Origin: Roseiarcus sp037446355
GTDB lineage: Bacteria; Pseudomonadota; Alphaproteobacteria; Rhizobiales; Beijerinckiaceae
Length of the DNA: 10,567 nt
Assembly (NCBI GenBank): GCA_037446355.1
Contig: JBBIIT010000082.1
Coordinates: forward strand, 1-10,567
Reading direction: 5' to 3'
Shown piece by piece: positions 1 to 6,153 of this stretch. The notes under the pieces are model-generated. The model had not been told where the DNA came from and ran no database searches. It was given only the letters and a program-made list of their open reading frames with translations. The number at the start of each line of letters is the position of its first letter. Within the stretch, counting starts at the first letter, position 1. The translations under genes were made by a program, and so were the position numbers.

Positions 1-768
1 CGAAAGCATGGAGGCGTCGAGCCAGACCGCGCCCGCCGCCGTCTTGCCCATCTTCGCGCCGGAGGCGGTGGTGATGAGCGGCGAGGTCAGCGCATAGAGC
101 TGCGGCGTCCCCATCCGGCGGCCGAGGTCAAGGCCGGTGATGATATTTCCCCACTGGTCCGAGCCGCCCATCTGCAACGTGCAGCCGTAGCGTTTGTGCA
201 ACTCGACGAAATCGTAGGCTTGCAGGCACATGTAGTTGAATTCGAGAAACGAGAGCTCCTGGTCGCGCTCCCAGCGCAGCTTCACCGAATCCATCGCCAA
301 CATCCGATTGACCGAGAAGTGCCGGCCGACGTCGCGAAGGAATTCGATATAATTGAGCTTGGTCAACCATTCCGCGTTGTCCGGCATGACCGCGTCGGTC
401 TTGCCGTCGCCGAAGGTCATCAGCCGCGAGAACACCTTGCGGATGCCGGCTTTGTTGCTCTCGATCTGGTCGAGCGTCAGGATCTTGCGGCTCTCATCCT
501 TGCCCGAGGGATCGCCGACCATCGTGGTGCCGCCGCCCATCAGCGCTATCGGCTTGCCGCCGGTCTCTTGCAGCCAATGCAGCATCATGATTTGCAGCAG
601 CGAGCCGACATGCAGCGACGGCGCCGTCGCGTCGAACCCGATGTAAGCCACCAGCGCGCCCGAGGCGGCCTTCTCGTCGAGGCCGGCAAAGTCCGAGCAT
701 TGATGCACATAGCCGCGCTGGCGCAATACGCGCAGAAAATCGGATTTCGGCTCGAAGTCGTCGGTCAA
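1..768 (-). CDS. tyrS: Tyrosyl-tRNA synthetase, N-terminal 256 residues (3' end outside window)
   Basis: Class I aminoacyl-tRNA synthetase that charges tRNA-Tyr with tyrosine in the cytoplasm. Reading the minus strand from 768 gives 256 codons without a stop, reaching base 1 in frame. Seen: the HIGH-type ATP-binding motif as SLHVGS (residues 51-56), an MGGGTTMVGDPSGK block (77-90), the tyrosine-pocket segment QMGGSDQWGN (199-208) and the KMSKS-type loop as AKMGKT (238-243). These occur in the order and spacing of bacterial TyrS. The family is usually about 400-430 residues, so the anticodon-binding and S4-like C-terminal parts lie off the left edge. The start chosen is TTG at 768-766: it is preceded 7 bases upstream by GGGAG (776-780), no ATG or GTG lies just upstream in frame, and the protein then begins with a typical short lead (MTDDFEPKSDFL). 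It is divergent from thiL across about 95 bases. Identification is firm; the start is likely but not certain. Confidence 0.95.
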   Translation of the reverse strand, partial: MTDDFEPKSDFLRVLRQRGYVHQCSDFAGLDEKAASGALVAYIGFDATAPSLHVGSLLQIMMLHWLQETGGKPIALMGGGTTMVGDPSGKDESRKILTLDQIESNKAGIRKVFSRLMTFGDGKTDAVMPDNAEWLTKLNYIEFLRDVGRHFSVNRMLAMDSVKLRWERDQELSFLEFNYMCLQAYDFVELHKRYGCTLQMGGSDQWGNIITGLDLGRRMGTPQLYALTSPLITTASGAKMGKTAAGAVWLDASMLS

Positions 769-863
769 GGCGGATCTCCCGGATCGCGCGTCCTTTAGGG
801 GGCGCGGCCGCGATATGCAATATTGCGCGAGCCGCCGAGTCGCCCGGACACCCACCAAAGCCG
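769..863. promoter_or_regulatory. Divergent intergenic region between tyrS and thiL
   Basis: This 95-base gap must hold the promoters or leaders for both divergent genes. It contains a perfect 10-base palindrome, GCAATATTGC (817-826), the only AT-rich island in the gap. On the minus strand this island is about where a tyrS promoter core could lie. No convincing paired -35/-10 boxes were found, and there is no clear Shine-Dalgarno sequence before the thiL ATG. Assignment as regulatory is by position only. Confidence 0.4.
776..780 (-). promoter_or_regulatory. Ribosome binding site deciding the TTG start of tyrS
   Basis: On the minus strand GGGAG sits 7 bases before the TTG at 768-766. It supports a non-ATG start where no other start codon is close by in frame. 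Confidence 0.6.
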
Positions 864-1844
864 ATGAACGACCGCCCTGGAGAAGACGACCTCATCGCCC
901 GCTACTTCGCGCCCCTCGCCGGCGCGGCGGGGCTTGGGCTGAGGGACGACGCCGCGTTGCTGACGCCCCCGCCCGGGCGCGAACTGGTGCTGACGACCGA
1001 TGCGCTGGTCGCAGGCGTGCATTTCTTCGCCGACGATCCGCCCGCCGCGATCGCCCGAAAGGCGTTGCGGGTGAACCTCTCCGACCTCGCCGCCAAGGGC
1101 GCCGAACCCGTCGGGTTCCTCATCGATCTCGCGCTGCCGCCGGACTGGACGGCGCAATGGCTGGAAGCCTTCGCCGAAGGGCTCGGCGGGGACGCTCGCG
1201 ATTATGGCTGCCCCTTGTTCGGCGGCGACACCGTGAGGACGCCGGGGCCGTTGACGCTCGCCATCACCGCGCTCGGCGCCGTCGCGCCTGGGTCCATGCC
1301 GATGCGCTTTGGCGCACGGGCGGGCGACCAACTCTACGTTTCGGGCACGATCGGCGACGCCGCGCTAGGGTTGCGGCTACGTCTCGGCCGCAGCCCCGCG
1401 CTCGCCGAACCGCTGAAAGCCCATCTGCTCGACCGCTATCTGCTGCCGCGTCCGCGCAACGCATTGGCGCGAGCGATGGCCGCGCACGCGAACGGCGGGA
1501 TGGATGTTTCCGACGGACTGATCGGCGATCTCACGAAAATGCTGAAAGTAAGCGGCGTGACCGCGCGCATCGATCTCAGGCGACTTCCGCTTTCCGAAGC
1601 CGCCGAATCGATGATCGCCGCCGACCCCGCCGCGTTCGAGATTGCCGTCACGGGCGGCGACGATTATGAGGTGCTCGCGGCCGTCCCTGCCGATCGCGCT
1701 GCGGCGTTCGAGGCGATGGCGGCGGCGGCGGGTGTGCGGGTGACGCTACTGGGCGAAGCCGTCGCGGGCGACAGCGCGCCAAGTTTCATGGGCCGTGACG
1801 GGCGCGAAGTCCATTTCGCGCGCGGCGCTTTCAGCCATTTCTAA
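864..1844 (+). CDS. thiL: Thiamine-monophosphate kinase ThiL
   Basis: ATP-dependent phosphorylation of thiamine monophosphate to thiamine diphosphate, the last step of cofactor synthesis, in the cytoplasm. At 326 residues it matches the family size. Seen: the N-terminal AIRS-type half with LRDDAALL (26-33), TTDALVAGVHF (44-54), the NLSDLAAKGA helix (71-80) and FGGDTVRT (119-126). The C-terminal half has SGTIGDAALGL (160-170), DVSDGLIGDL (214-223) and GGDDYEVL (264-271). The Asp-rich motifs are the known Mg/ATP-binding positions of ThiL. The ATG at 864 gives the expected short lead into a GEDDLIARYF segment, although no strong Shine-Dalgarno precedes it. In many proteobacteria thiL follows nusB/ribH; here it faces tyrS and heads a tight unit with a phosphatase 13 bases downstream. 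Family assignment is firm. Confidence 0.95.
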   Translation: MNDRPGEDDLIARYFAPLAGAAGLGLRDDAALLTPPPGRELVLTTDALVAGVHFFADDPPAAIARKALRVNLSDLAAKGAEPVGFLIDLALPPDWTAQWLEAFAEGLGGDARDYGCPLFGGDTVRTPGPLTLAITALGAVAPGSMPMRFGARAGDQLYVSGTIGDAALGLRLRLGRSPALAEPLKAHLLDRYLLPRPRNALARAMAAHANGGMDVSDGLIGDLTKMLKVSGVTARIDLRRLPLSEAAESMIAADPAAFEIAVTGGDDYEVLAAVPADRAAAFEAMAAAAGVRVTLLGEAVAGDSAPSFMGRDGREVHFARGAFSHF

Positions 1845-1845
1845 C

Positions 1846-1850
1846 GGGGA
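1846..1850 (+). promoter_or_regulatory. Ribosome binding site supporting the GTG start at 1858
   Basis: GGGGA directly follows the thiL stop (1842-1844) and lies 7 bases before an in-frame GTG at 1858. The ATG that begins at 1850 is in another frame and meets TGA after two codons, so it is not the start. A longer in-frame ATG at 1795 would overlap thiL by 50 bases and lacks this site. Confidence 0.6.
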
Positions 1851-1857
1851 TGCTCAC

Positions 1858-2667
1858 GTGACCGTCGATGCGAGAGGTTTGGATACCCGCTTTCACGTCG
1901 CCTGCGCGCTTGCGCGCGAGGCGGGCGAATTGGCGCGGCGGCGCTTTCTTGACCGCTCCTCTTTCACGGTCGGCTTCAAGGGTCCGCAGGATTATCTGAC
2001 CGAGGTTGACGGCGAGGTGGAGCGCTTGATCGCAACGCGGCTGCACGCTCTGTTTCCCGAGGACGGCTTCATCGGCGAGGAAGGCGAGGGACGCGTCGGC
2101 CATGCGGGCGCCCCGGTCTGGGTGGTCGATCCCATCGACGGGACTTCCAACTTCGCGCGCGGCGCGCCGCACTTCTGCGTGTCCATCGCGGCGGTCGTCG
2201 GCCGCGAGATCGAGATCGGCGTCATCCACGATCCAATGATCGGCGAGCTTTTCGCGGCGCGGCGCCGCGCCGGCGCGACCATCAACGGCGTTCCCATGAA
2301 AGTCGCCGACACGCCGGACCTGAAGGCCGCCACGATCGAGGTCGGTTGGAACATGCGCTCGGGCAAAGACAAATTCCTTGGCCTGCTGGGGCGCGTCGTG
2401 GGCGCCGGCGCGGCGGTCAAGCGAACCGGCTCCGGCGCGCTCGGCATCGCCTATGTCGCCGCTGGCCGTTCGGACGCCTATGTCGAGAACCATATCAACG
2501 CCTGGGACTGCCTGGCGGCGATCGCGCTGGTGCGCGAAGCGGGCGGTTATGTCAGCGACTACCTGCATGGCGAGGGCCTGCGCGCCGGCGCCCCGCTGCT
2601 TGCCTGCAACGCCGCGTTAAAAGACGCGCTTTTGAAGGTCGCCGCGATCGAGGGACTGGTGCCCTGA
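1858..2667 (+). CDS. Inositol-monophosphatase-family phosphatase
   Basis: Mg2+-dependent phosphomonoesterase of the IMPase/SuhB/HisN/CysQ fold, probably cytoplasmic. From the GTG start the protein is 269 residues, close to the family norm of about 260-270. Seen: the first metal motif GEEGEG (73-78), the signature WVVDPIDGTSNFARG (88-102; DPIDGT at 91-96) and the C-terminal metal motif as AWDCLAAIALVREAGG (215-230). All metal ligands expected of an active enzyme appear present. The 290-residue alternative from ATG 1795 is disfavoured because it overlaps thiL and exceeds the family length. It lies 13 bases after thiL and overlaps the next gene by one base (stop TGA 2665-2667, next ATG 2667). 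The substrate cannot be read from sequence: inositol phosphate, histidinol phosphate, a sugar phosphate or 3'-phosphoadenosine nucleotides are all possible within this family. Family is firm; specific function is open. Confidence 0.9.
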   Translation: MTVDARGLDTRFHVACALAREAGELARRRFLDRSSFTVGFKGPQDYLTEVDGEVERLIATRLHALFPEDGFIGEEGEGRVGHAGAPVWVVDPIDGTSNFARGAPHFCVSIAAVVGREIEIGVIHDPMIGELFAARRRAGATINGVPMKVADTPDLKAATIEVGWNMRSGKDKFLGLLGRVVGAGAAVKRTGSGALGIAYVAAGRSDAYVENHINAWDCLAAIALVREAGGYVSDYLHGEGLRAGAPLLACNAALKDALLKVAAIEGLVP

Positions 2668-3566
2668 TGTCGCGCGAAATTCGCTTGAGCTGCGGCGACG
2701 CGCGCCTTCGCATTTCCAGCGCCGGCGCCGAGGCGCGCGGCTGGAGCGTCGGCGGCCGGGAGTTGCTGTGGCCGGGCGATCCTGCGATCTGGGACGAGAT
2801 CAGCCCGATCCTCTATCCGGTCGTCGGCTGGACGCGCGACGGCGCACGGGTGGAAGGGCGCCACTATGCGCTCGGATTGCACGGCTTCGCGCGCAAATGC
2901 GAATTCGCGATCGAGCGCGAGGACGTCGATTTCGTGAGGCTTTCCCTAACGGACAACGAGACGACGCGCGCGGTCTATCCCTTCGCGTTCCGGCTCGCGG
3001 TCGAGTATCGCCTGACCGAAAACACGCTCGGAATCGCGCTCGAAATCGAAAATCCGGGCGATCGTGCCGCGCCCTATGCTTGCGGCCTGCATCCGGGCTT
3101 TCGCTGGCCGTTCGCGGACGGACGGCGCGAAGGCGCGCGCATCCGCTTCGAGCGCGAGGAGCGGGCCGAGGCCCCGACCATCGCGCCGGGCGGCCTCATC
3201 GGCAAGTCGATGCGCGCGATTCCCCTCGCGGGGCGCGAAATGCCGCTGACGGATAATCTCTTCGCTAATGACGCGGTCTGCCTGATCGAACCCGCAAGCC
3301 GCTCGCTGCGCTTCGAGCAGTCCGACGGCTCGGCGATCGAGATGGATTTTCGTGGCTTTGCCCATGCGGCGTTGTGGACTCGTCCGGGCGCGCCGTTCCT
3401 GTGCCTGGAGGCATGGACCGGCTATAGCGATCCCGAGGGTTTCGCGGGCGAACTCAGCGATAAGCCGTCGATGCGGATGTTGGCGCCCGGCCAAAGCGCG
3501 CGTCACGAAGCCGTCTATTCCTTCGACGTCGGCGCTCAGGGCCGGGTGGGAAACGCCGCGAGATAG
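2667..3566 (+). CDS. Aldose 1-epimerase (LacX/GalM-like mutarotase) family protein
   Basis: Likely interconverts the alpha and beta anomers of an aldose or sugar phosphate in the cytoplasm. The protein has 299 residues, normal for the LacX-type branch. Seen: an early WPGDPAIWDEISPILYPVVG stretch (35-54) that places the sugar in the cleft, LHGFAR (71-76, His72), GLHPGFRWPF (140-149, His142) and CLEAWTGYSD (246-255, Glu248). The two His and the Glu match the conserved catalytic positions of galactose-mutarotase-like folds. The ATG at 2667 shares its A with the TGA stop of the phosphatase, an arrangement typical of translational coupling; a GAGGGA (2650-2655) lies 11 bases upstream. The same frame is open further upstream, but that part overlaps the phosphatase and is not expected to be translated. 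The last 31 bases overlap the convergent O-antigen-ligase-like gene. The natural sugar is unknown. Confidence 0.88.
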   Translation: MSREIRLSCGDARLRISSAGAEARGWSVGGRELLWPGDPAIWDEISPILYPVVGWTRDGARVEGRHYALGLHGFARKCEFAIEREDVDFVRLSLTDNETTRAVYPFAFRLAVEYRLTENTLGIALEIENPGDRAAPYACGLHPGFRWPFADGRREGARIRFEREERAEAPTIAPGGLIGKSMRAIPLAGREMPLTDNLFANDAVCLIEPASRSLRFEQSDGSAIEMDFRGFAHAALWTRPGAPFLCLEAWTGYSDPEGFAGELSDKPSMRMLAPGQSARHEAVYSFDVGAQGRVGNAAR

Positions 3567-4846
3567 CGCAGACCGAAAATCGCGAACAGAAAAGTGAACC
3601 AGACTGGGTTCGACTGCCCGAGCAGGAACGTTTCGAGCGTCGAGGCATAGATCCCGTAGAGCCACAATTGAGTGAACAGCGTAAGCAGCGCCGGATCAGC
3701 GCCCGCGCGCGCGGCCCGGCGCGCGTCGCTCAGGGGCTGCGCGACGACGGCCCATAGAAGCAGCGCGAGGCCGACGACGCCTTGCGACAGCGTCGCGTCG
3801 AGGTAGCCGTTATGCGCGTGCGCGGCGCCGCCGACCCACTGGTTCTCCGCGTTGAAACGGATTTCGGGATTGGCCCAGAAGATCGAGAATCCGAAGCCCT
3901 TGATCCAATGTTCCGGCAGTTTCTCCAACGCGAAACGCCAGATGTCGGCGCGTCCGGTAAAGGATGCGTCGATCGGCAACGCCGCCGTCAATGCGGCGAG
4001 GCGCGAATCCATCTGCGACCCGACGCCGATCGCGCTGAAGAAGACCAACGGCGCCAAAGCGAGGATTGTTCGCCAACGCCCGAATGCGCCGGTCACGGCA
4101 AATTCCGAAATGGCCAGCGTCGGCGCCCAAAGCGCGATCGCGGTCTTGCCGCCCGTCATCGCCAGGAACGATATCGCGGCGACGGTCACGGCCGCGCCCG
4201 TCAGCGAGCGCCCGATGCGCCAGAGATAGACGCCGATGAAGGCGAACGCGCCCATCATCAGGCTGGCTTCGTTCTTGTGAACGAATACGCCGCGCCAGTC
4301 GCCAGCCAGATTAGGCTCGACCGTATCGCCTGCCAGGTGGATCGCCCGCGCGGACAGGAACGCGACGCCGAAATAGCTGAGCGCGATCACAGCTCCCGCC
4401 ATCGCGGCGAGAAGTGTCGCCAACTCGGCGCGCCCTCGCGGCAGCAAAGGGGCCGCGGCCGCCGCGCTCGCGACGAAGAAATTGAGCGCCGCGCGCTTAA
4501 GTGACGTTGTCGGGTCTTGGGAAAGCAGGCAAGCCCCCACGAGCCAGGCGGCGAGGGCGACAAAGGCGGGCGTCGCCAGGCGCCGCAACGCGACGCCGTC
4601 GGTCGGCGCGACCAGCCACAGCGACAGCGAGGCGAGAGCGGCGAAGGCGAAATACGTCATCGCCTGCGCGCCGCTCGAAAGATCGGCCGCGCTCGCCGCG
4701 GCGAGATCGGCGAAAGGATCGAGCGAGACCCAGCCGAGCGCGAAAATGGCGATGAAAGCGCCTGTCCGCAGCGGGTCGCCTGTCGTGGCTTGGACCGGTG
4801 TGTCGATGCTCGCGGGAAACCCGCTGGGGGGCAGGGGGTCTGGCAA
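3536..4846 (-). CDS. O-antigen ligase / polymerase family membrane protein
   Basis: Polytopic inner-membrane protein of the WaaL/Wzy-type family, whose members join or polymerise lipid-linked glycans on the periplasmic side. It has 436 residues with about ten to twelve hydrophobic segments, for example 28-40, 62-79, 92-108, 120-135, 143-165, 197-209, 217-230, 260-276, 356-370 and 412-430. The large periplasmic loop carries the family hallmarks: GDWRGVFVHKNEAS (182-195), FTGRADIWRFALE (296-308), a KGFGFSIFW segment (316-324) and AHAHNGYLDATLSQGVVGL (342-360), with conserved Arg and His. The start is TTG at 4846-4844; no in-frame ATG exists before residue 63, which lies inside the membrane region, so TTG is preferred although its upstream AGCGAAG is a weak ribosome site. 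No glycosyltransferase or transporter genes adjoin it, so ligase versus polymerase, and the glycan involved, cannot be decided. Confidence 0.85.
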   Translation of the reverse strand: MPDPLPPSGFPASIDTPVQATTGDPLRTGAFIAIFALGWVSLDPFADLAAASAADLSSGAQAMTYFAFAALASLSLWLVAPTDGVALRRLATPAFVALAAWLVGACLLSQDPTTSLKRAALNFFVASAAAAAPLLPRGRAELATLLAAMAGAVIALSYFGVAFLSARAIHLAGDTVEPNLAGDWRGVFVHKNEASLMMGAFAFIGVYLWRIGRSLTGAAVTVAAISFLAMTGGKTAIALWAPTLAISEFAVTGAFGRWRTILALAPLVFFSAIGVGSQMDSRLAALTAALPIDASFTGRADIWRFALEKLPEHWIKGFGFSIFWANPEIRFNAENQWVGGAAHAHNGYLDATLSQGVVGLALLLWAVVAQPLSDARRAARAGADPALLTLFTQLWLYGIYASTLETFLLGQSNPVWFTFLFAIFGLRYLAAFPTRP

Positions 4847-5028
4847 GTTCGCTTCGCTAGACGATCGTCGCGCGCGGGGCTTCGCACGTTACCGAACCGT
4901 ATCCGAACAGGGTTTCCACATCCTTTCCGTCCGGCCTTTTTTAGATGTGGCGCGCGAGAATCGGCCCGTGCGCGAGGGCGCATCTTTCGCTATGAGAGCG
5001 CGCGCCCGCCAAGCCAGAGGAAACCGCC
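4847..5028. other. Divergent intergenic region between the O-antigen-ligase-like gene and folD
   Basis: This 182-base gap lies between divergent genes and must hold both promoters. It has an AT-richer patch with a T6 run followed by TTAGAT (around 4937-4946) that could be a folD promoter core, but no well-spaced -35 partner is visible. No tRNA, small gene or clear inverted repeat was seen. Confidence 0.4.
5016..5021 (+). promoter_or_regulatory. Ribosome binding site supporting the GTG start of folD
   Basis: AGAGGA lies 7 bases before the GTG at 5029. Together with the protein's normal N-terminal length, it fixes the non-ATG start. Confidence 0.65.
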
Positions 5029-5955
5029 GTGAACGCTTCCGCTCCCACCGCCCCCGTCGTCCTGGACGGTAAAGCCGTCTCGCAGGCGACGCTTGAGCGT
5101 GTCGGGCGGGAAGCGAACGCGCTCGCCGCCAAGGGCCTCAAGCCGGGCCTTGCAGTCGTGCTCGTCGGCGCGGACCCGGCGAGCCAGGTCTATGTCGGCG
5201 CCAAGAGCAAGGCGGCCAAACAATGCGGCTTCCACTCGTTGCAATTCGATCTGCCGGAGACGACCAGCGAGGCCGAGCTGCTGGCGCTGGTCGAAAGGCT
5301 CAACAATGATCCGGAAGTTCACGGAATACTTGTCCAGTTGCCGCTGCCCAAGGCCATCGATTCCAGCCGTGTCCTGGAGGCGGTGGCGCCGCATAAGGAT
5401 GTCGACGGCTTCCATCCCATCAATGTCGGACTGGCCTCCACCGGCGCCTTCGAGCGCGCACTCGTTCCCTGCACGCCCGCCGGTTCGATGATCCTGATCG
5501 AGCGCGCCTGCTCCGCGCTGGGACGCAAAATCGACGGGCTTGAGGCGGTCATCATCGGGCGCTCCAACATCGTCGGCAAGCCGATGGCGCAACTGCTGCT
5601 CGCGCGAAACTGCACCGTCACCATCGCCCATTCGCGCACCCGCGATCTTCCTGCCGTCGCGCGCCGCGCCGACATCTTGGTGGCGGCGGTCGGGCGGCCG
5701 CAAATGGTGCGCGGCGACTGGATAAAGCCCGGCGCCATCGTGATCGACGTTGGCATCAACCGCCTCGCCGCGCCGGAAAAGGGCGAGGGCAAAACCCGTC
5801 TTGTCGGCGACGTCAATTTCGCCGAAGCCGCCGCCAATGCCGGGGCCATCACGCCAGTTCCCGGCGGCGTCGGGCCGATGACCATCGCCATGCTGATGGC
5901 CAACACGTTGATCGCCGCTTGCCGCGCGAACGGGCTGCCAGAGCCGAAATTCTGA
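5029..5955 (+). CDS. folD: Bifunctional methylenetetrahydrofolate dehydrogenase / methenyltetrahydrofolate cyclohydrolase
   Basis: Oxidises 5,10-methylene-THF to methenyl-THF with NADP+ and hydrolyses it to 10-formyl-THF, feeding purine and formyl-methionine synthesis; cytoplasmic homodimer in the family. The protein has 308 residues, slightly longer than the usual 280-300 because of a short N-terminal lead. Seen: ASQVYVGAKSKAAKQCG (51-67) with the catalytic Tyr55 and Lys59, GILVQLPLPK (99-108) with Gln103, HKDVDGFHP (122-130) with Asp125, the Rossmann dinucleotide motif GRSNIVGKPMAQLLL (177-191) and the C-terminal signature PVPGGVGPMTIAMLMANT (276-293). Every catalytic position expected from characterised FolD enzymes is present. 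It starts with GTG at 5029 behind a good ribosome site. It stands alone, 198 bases before hppA. Confidence 0.96.
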   Translation: MNASAPTAPVVLDGKAVSQATLERVGREANALAAKGLKPGLAVVLVGADPASQVYVGAKSKAAKQCGFHSLQFDLPETTSEAELLALVERLNNDPEVHGILVQLPLPKAIDSSRVLEAVAPHKDVDGFHPINVGLASTGAFERALVPCTPAGSMILIERACSALGRKIDGLEAVIIGRSNIVGKPMAQLLLARNCTVTIAHSRTRDLPAVARRADILVAAVGRPQMVRGDWIKPGAIVIDVGINRLAAPEKGEGKTRLVGDVNFAEAAANAGAITPVPGGVGPMTIAMLMANTLIAACRANGLPEPKF

Positions 5956-6153
5956 CCCCAACGGATTGCTCAACCCGCTGGAATAATGTGCGAATCGCGC
6001 CAGAGCGCCGGCGAGGACACAACTTTGGTCGCAATTCGGCCTCGGCGACGCGGAGTCGCGTTGCGGCGGCATTAGCTTTCTGGCAAGAGGGCGCACGATT
6101 CCGCGTGGGGACGCAATTCGCGTCGGGACGGAACATCTTGGGGGCTTGACGCG
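5956..6153 (+). other. folD-hppA intergenic region with a degenerate repeat cluster
   Basis: This 198-base stretch precedes hppA. No terminator hairpin with a T-run follows folD, so readthrough is possible. Overlapping open frames here (for example 5919-6149) have no family character. Its second half holds imperfect copies of a CGCAATTCG-containing unit, listed separately. No confident sigma-70-type promoter was identified. Confidence 0.45.
6092..6130 (+). repeat. Two imperfect tandem repeats just upstream of hppA
   Basis: Bases 6092-6113 and 6112-6130 align as CGCA(CG)ATTC(C)GCGT-G/C-GGGACG: 18 of the 19 bases of the second copy match the first once three inserted bases are allowed. A more diverged copy lies at 6030-6050 (CGCAATTCG...TCGGCGACG). 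Within the second copy, GACGC-AATTC-GCGTC (6110-6124) is a 5-base inverted repeat. The pair ends 23 bases before the hppA ATG, so it could be an operator or a 5' UTR structure. The role is inferred only from position, and chance similarity in GC-rich DNA is possible. Confidence 0.4.

Noticed and set aside
196..798. A 200-codon plus-strand open frame opposite tyrS
   Set aside because: It is the shadow of tyrS, whose HIGH- and KMSKS-type motifs are read on the minus strand.
1831..2568. A 245-codon open frame antisense to the phosphatase
   Set aside because: The IMPase motifs on the plus strand account for this region; the antisense product is low-complexity Arg/Ala/Asp sequence.
4990..6096. 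A 368-codon open frame antisense to folD
   Set aside because: It mirrors folD codon bias, crosses the intergenic region, and has no recognisable domain; folD motifs on the other strand are complete.
6081..6096. A sigma-54-like TGGCAAG...GC element before hppA
   Set aside because: The distance between the GG and GC pairs is one base short of the strict -24/-12 spacing and the second half does not match the consensus.
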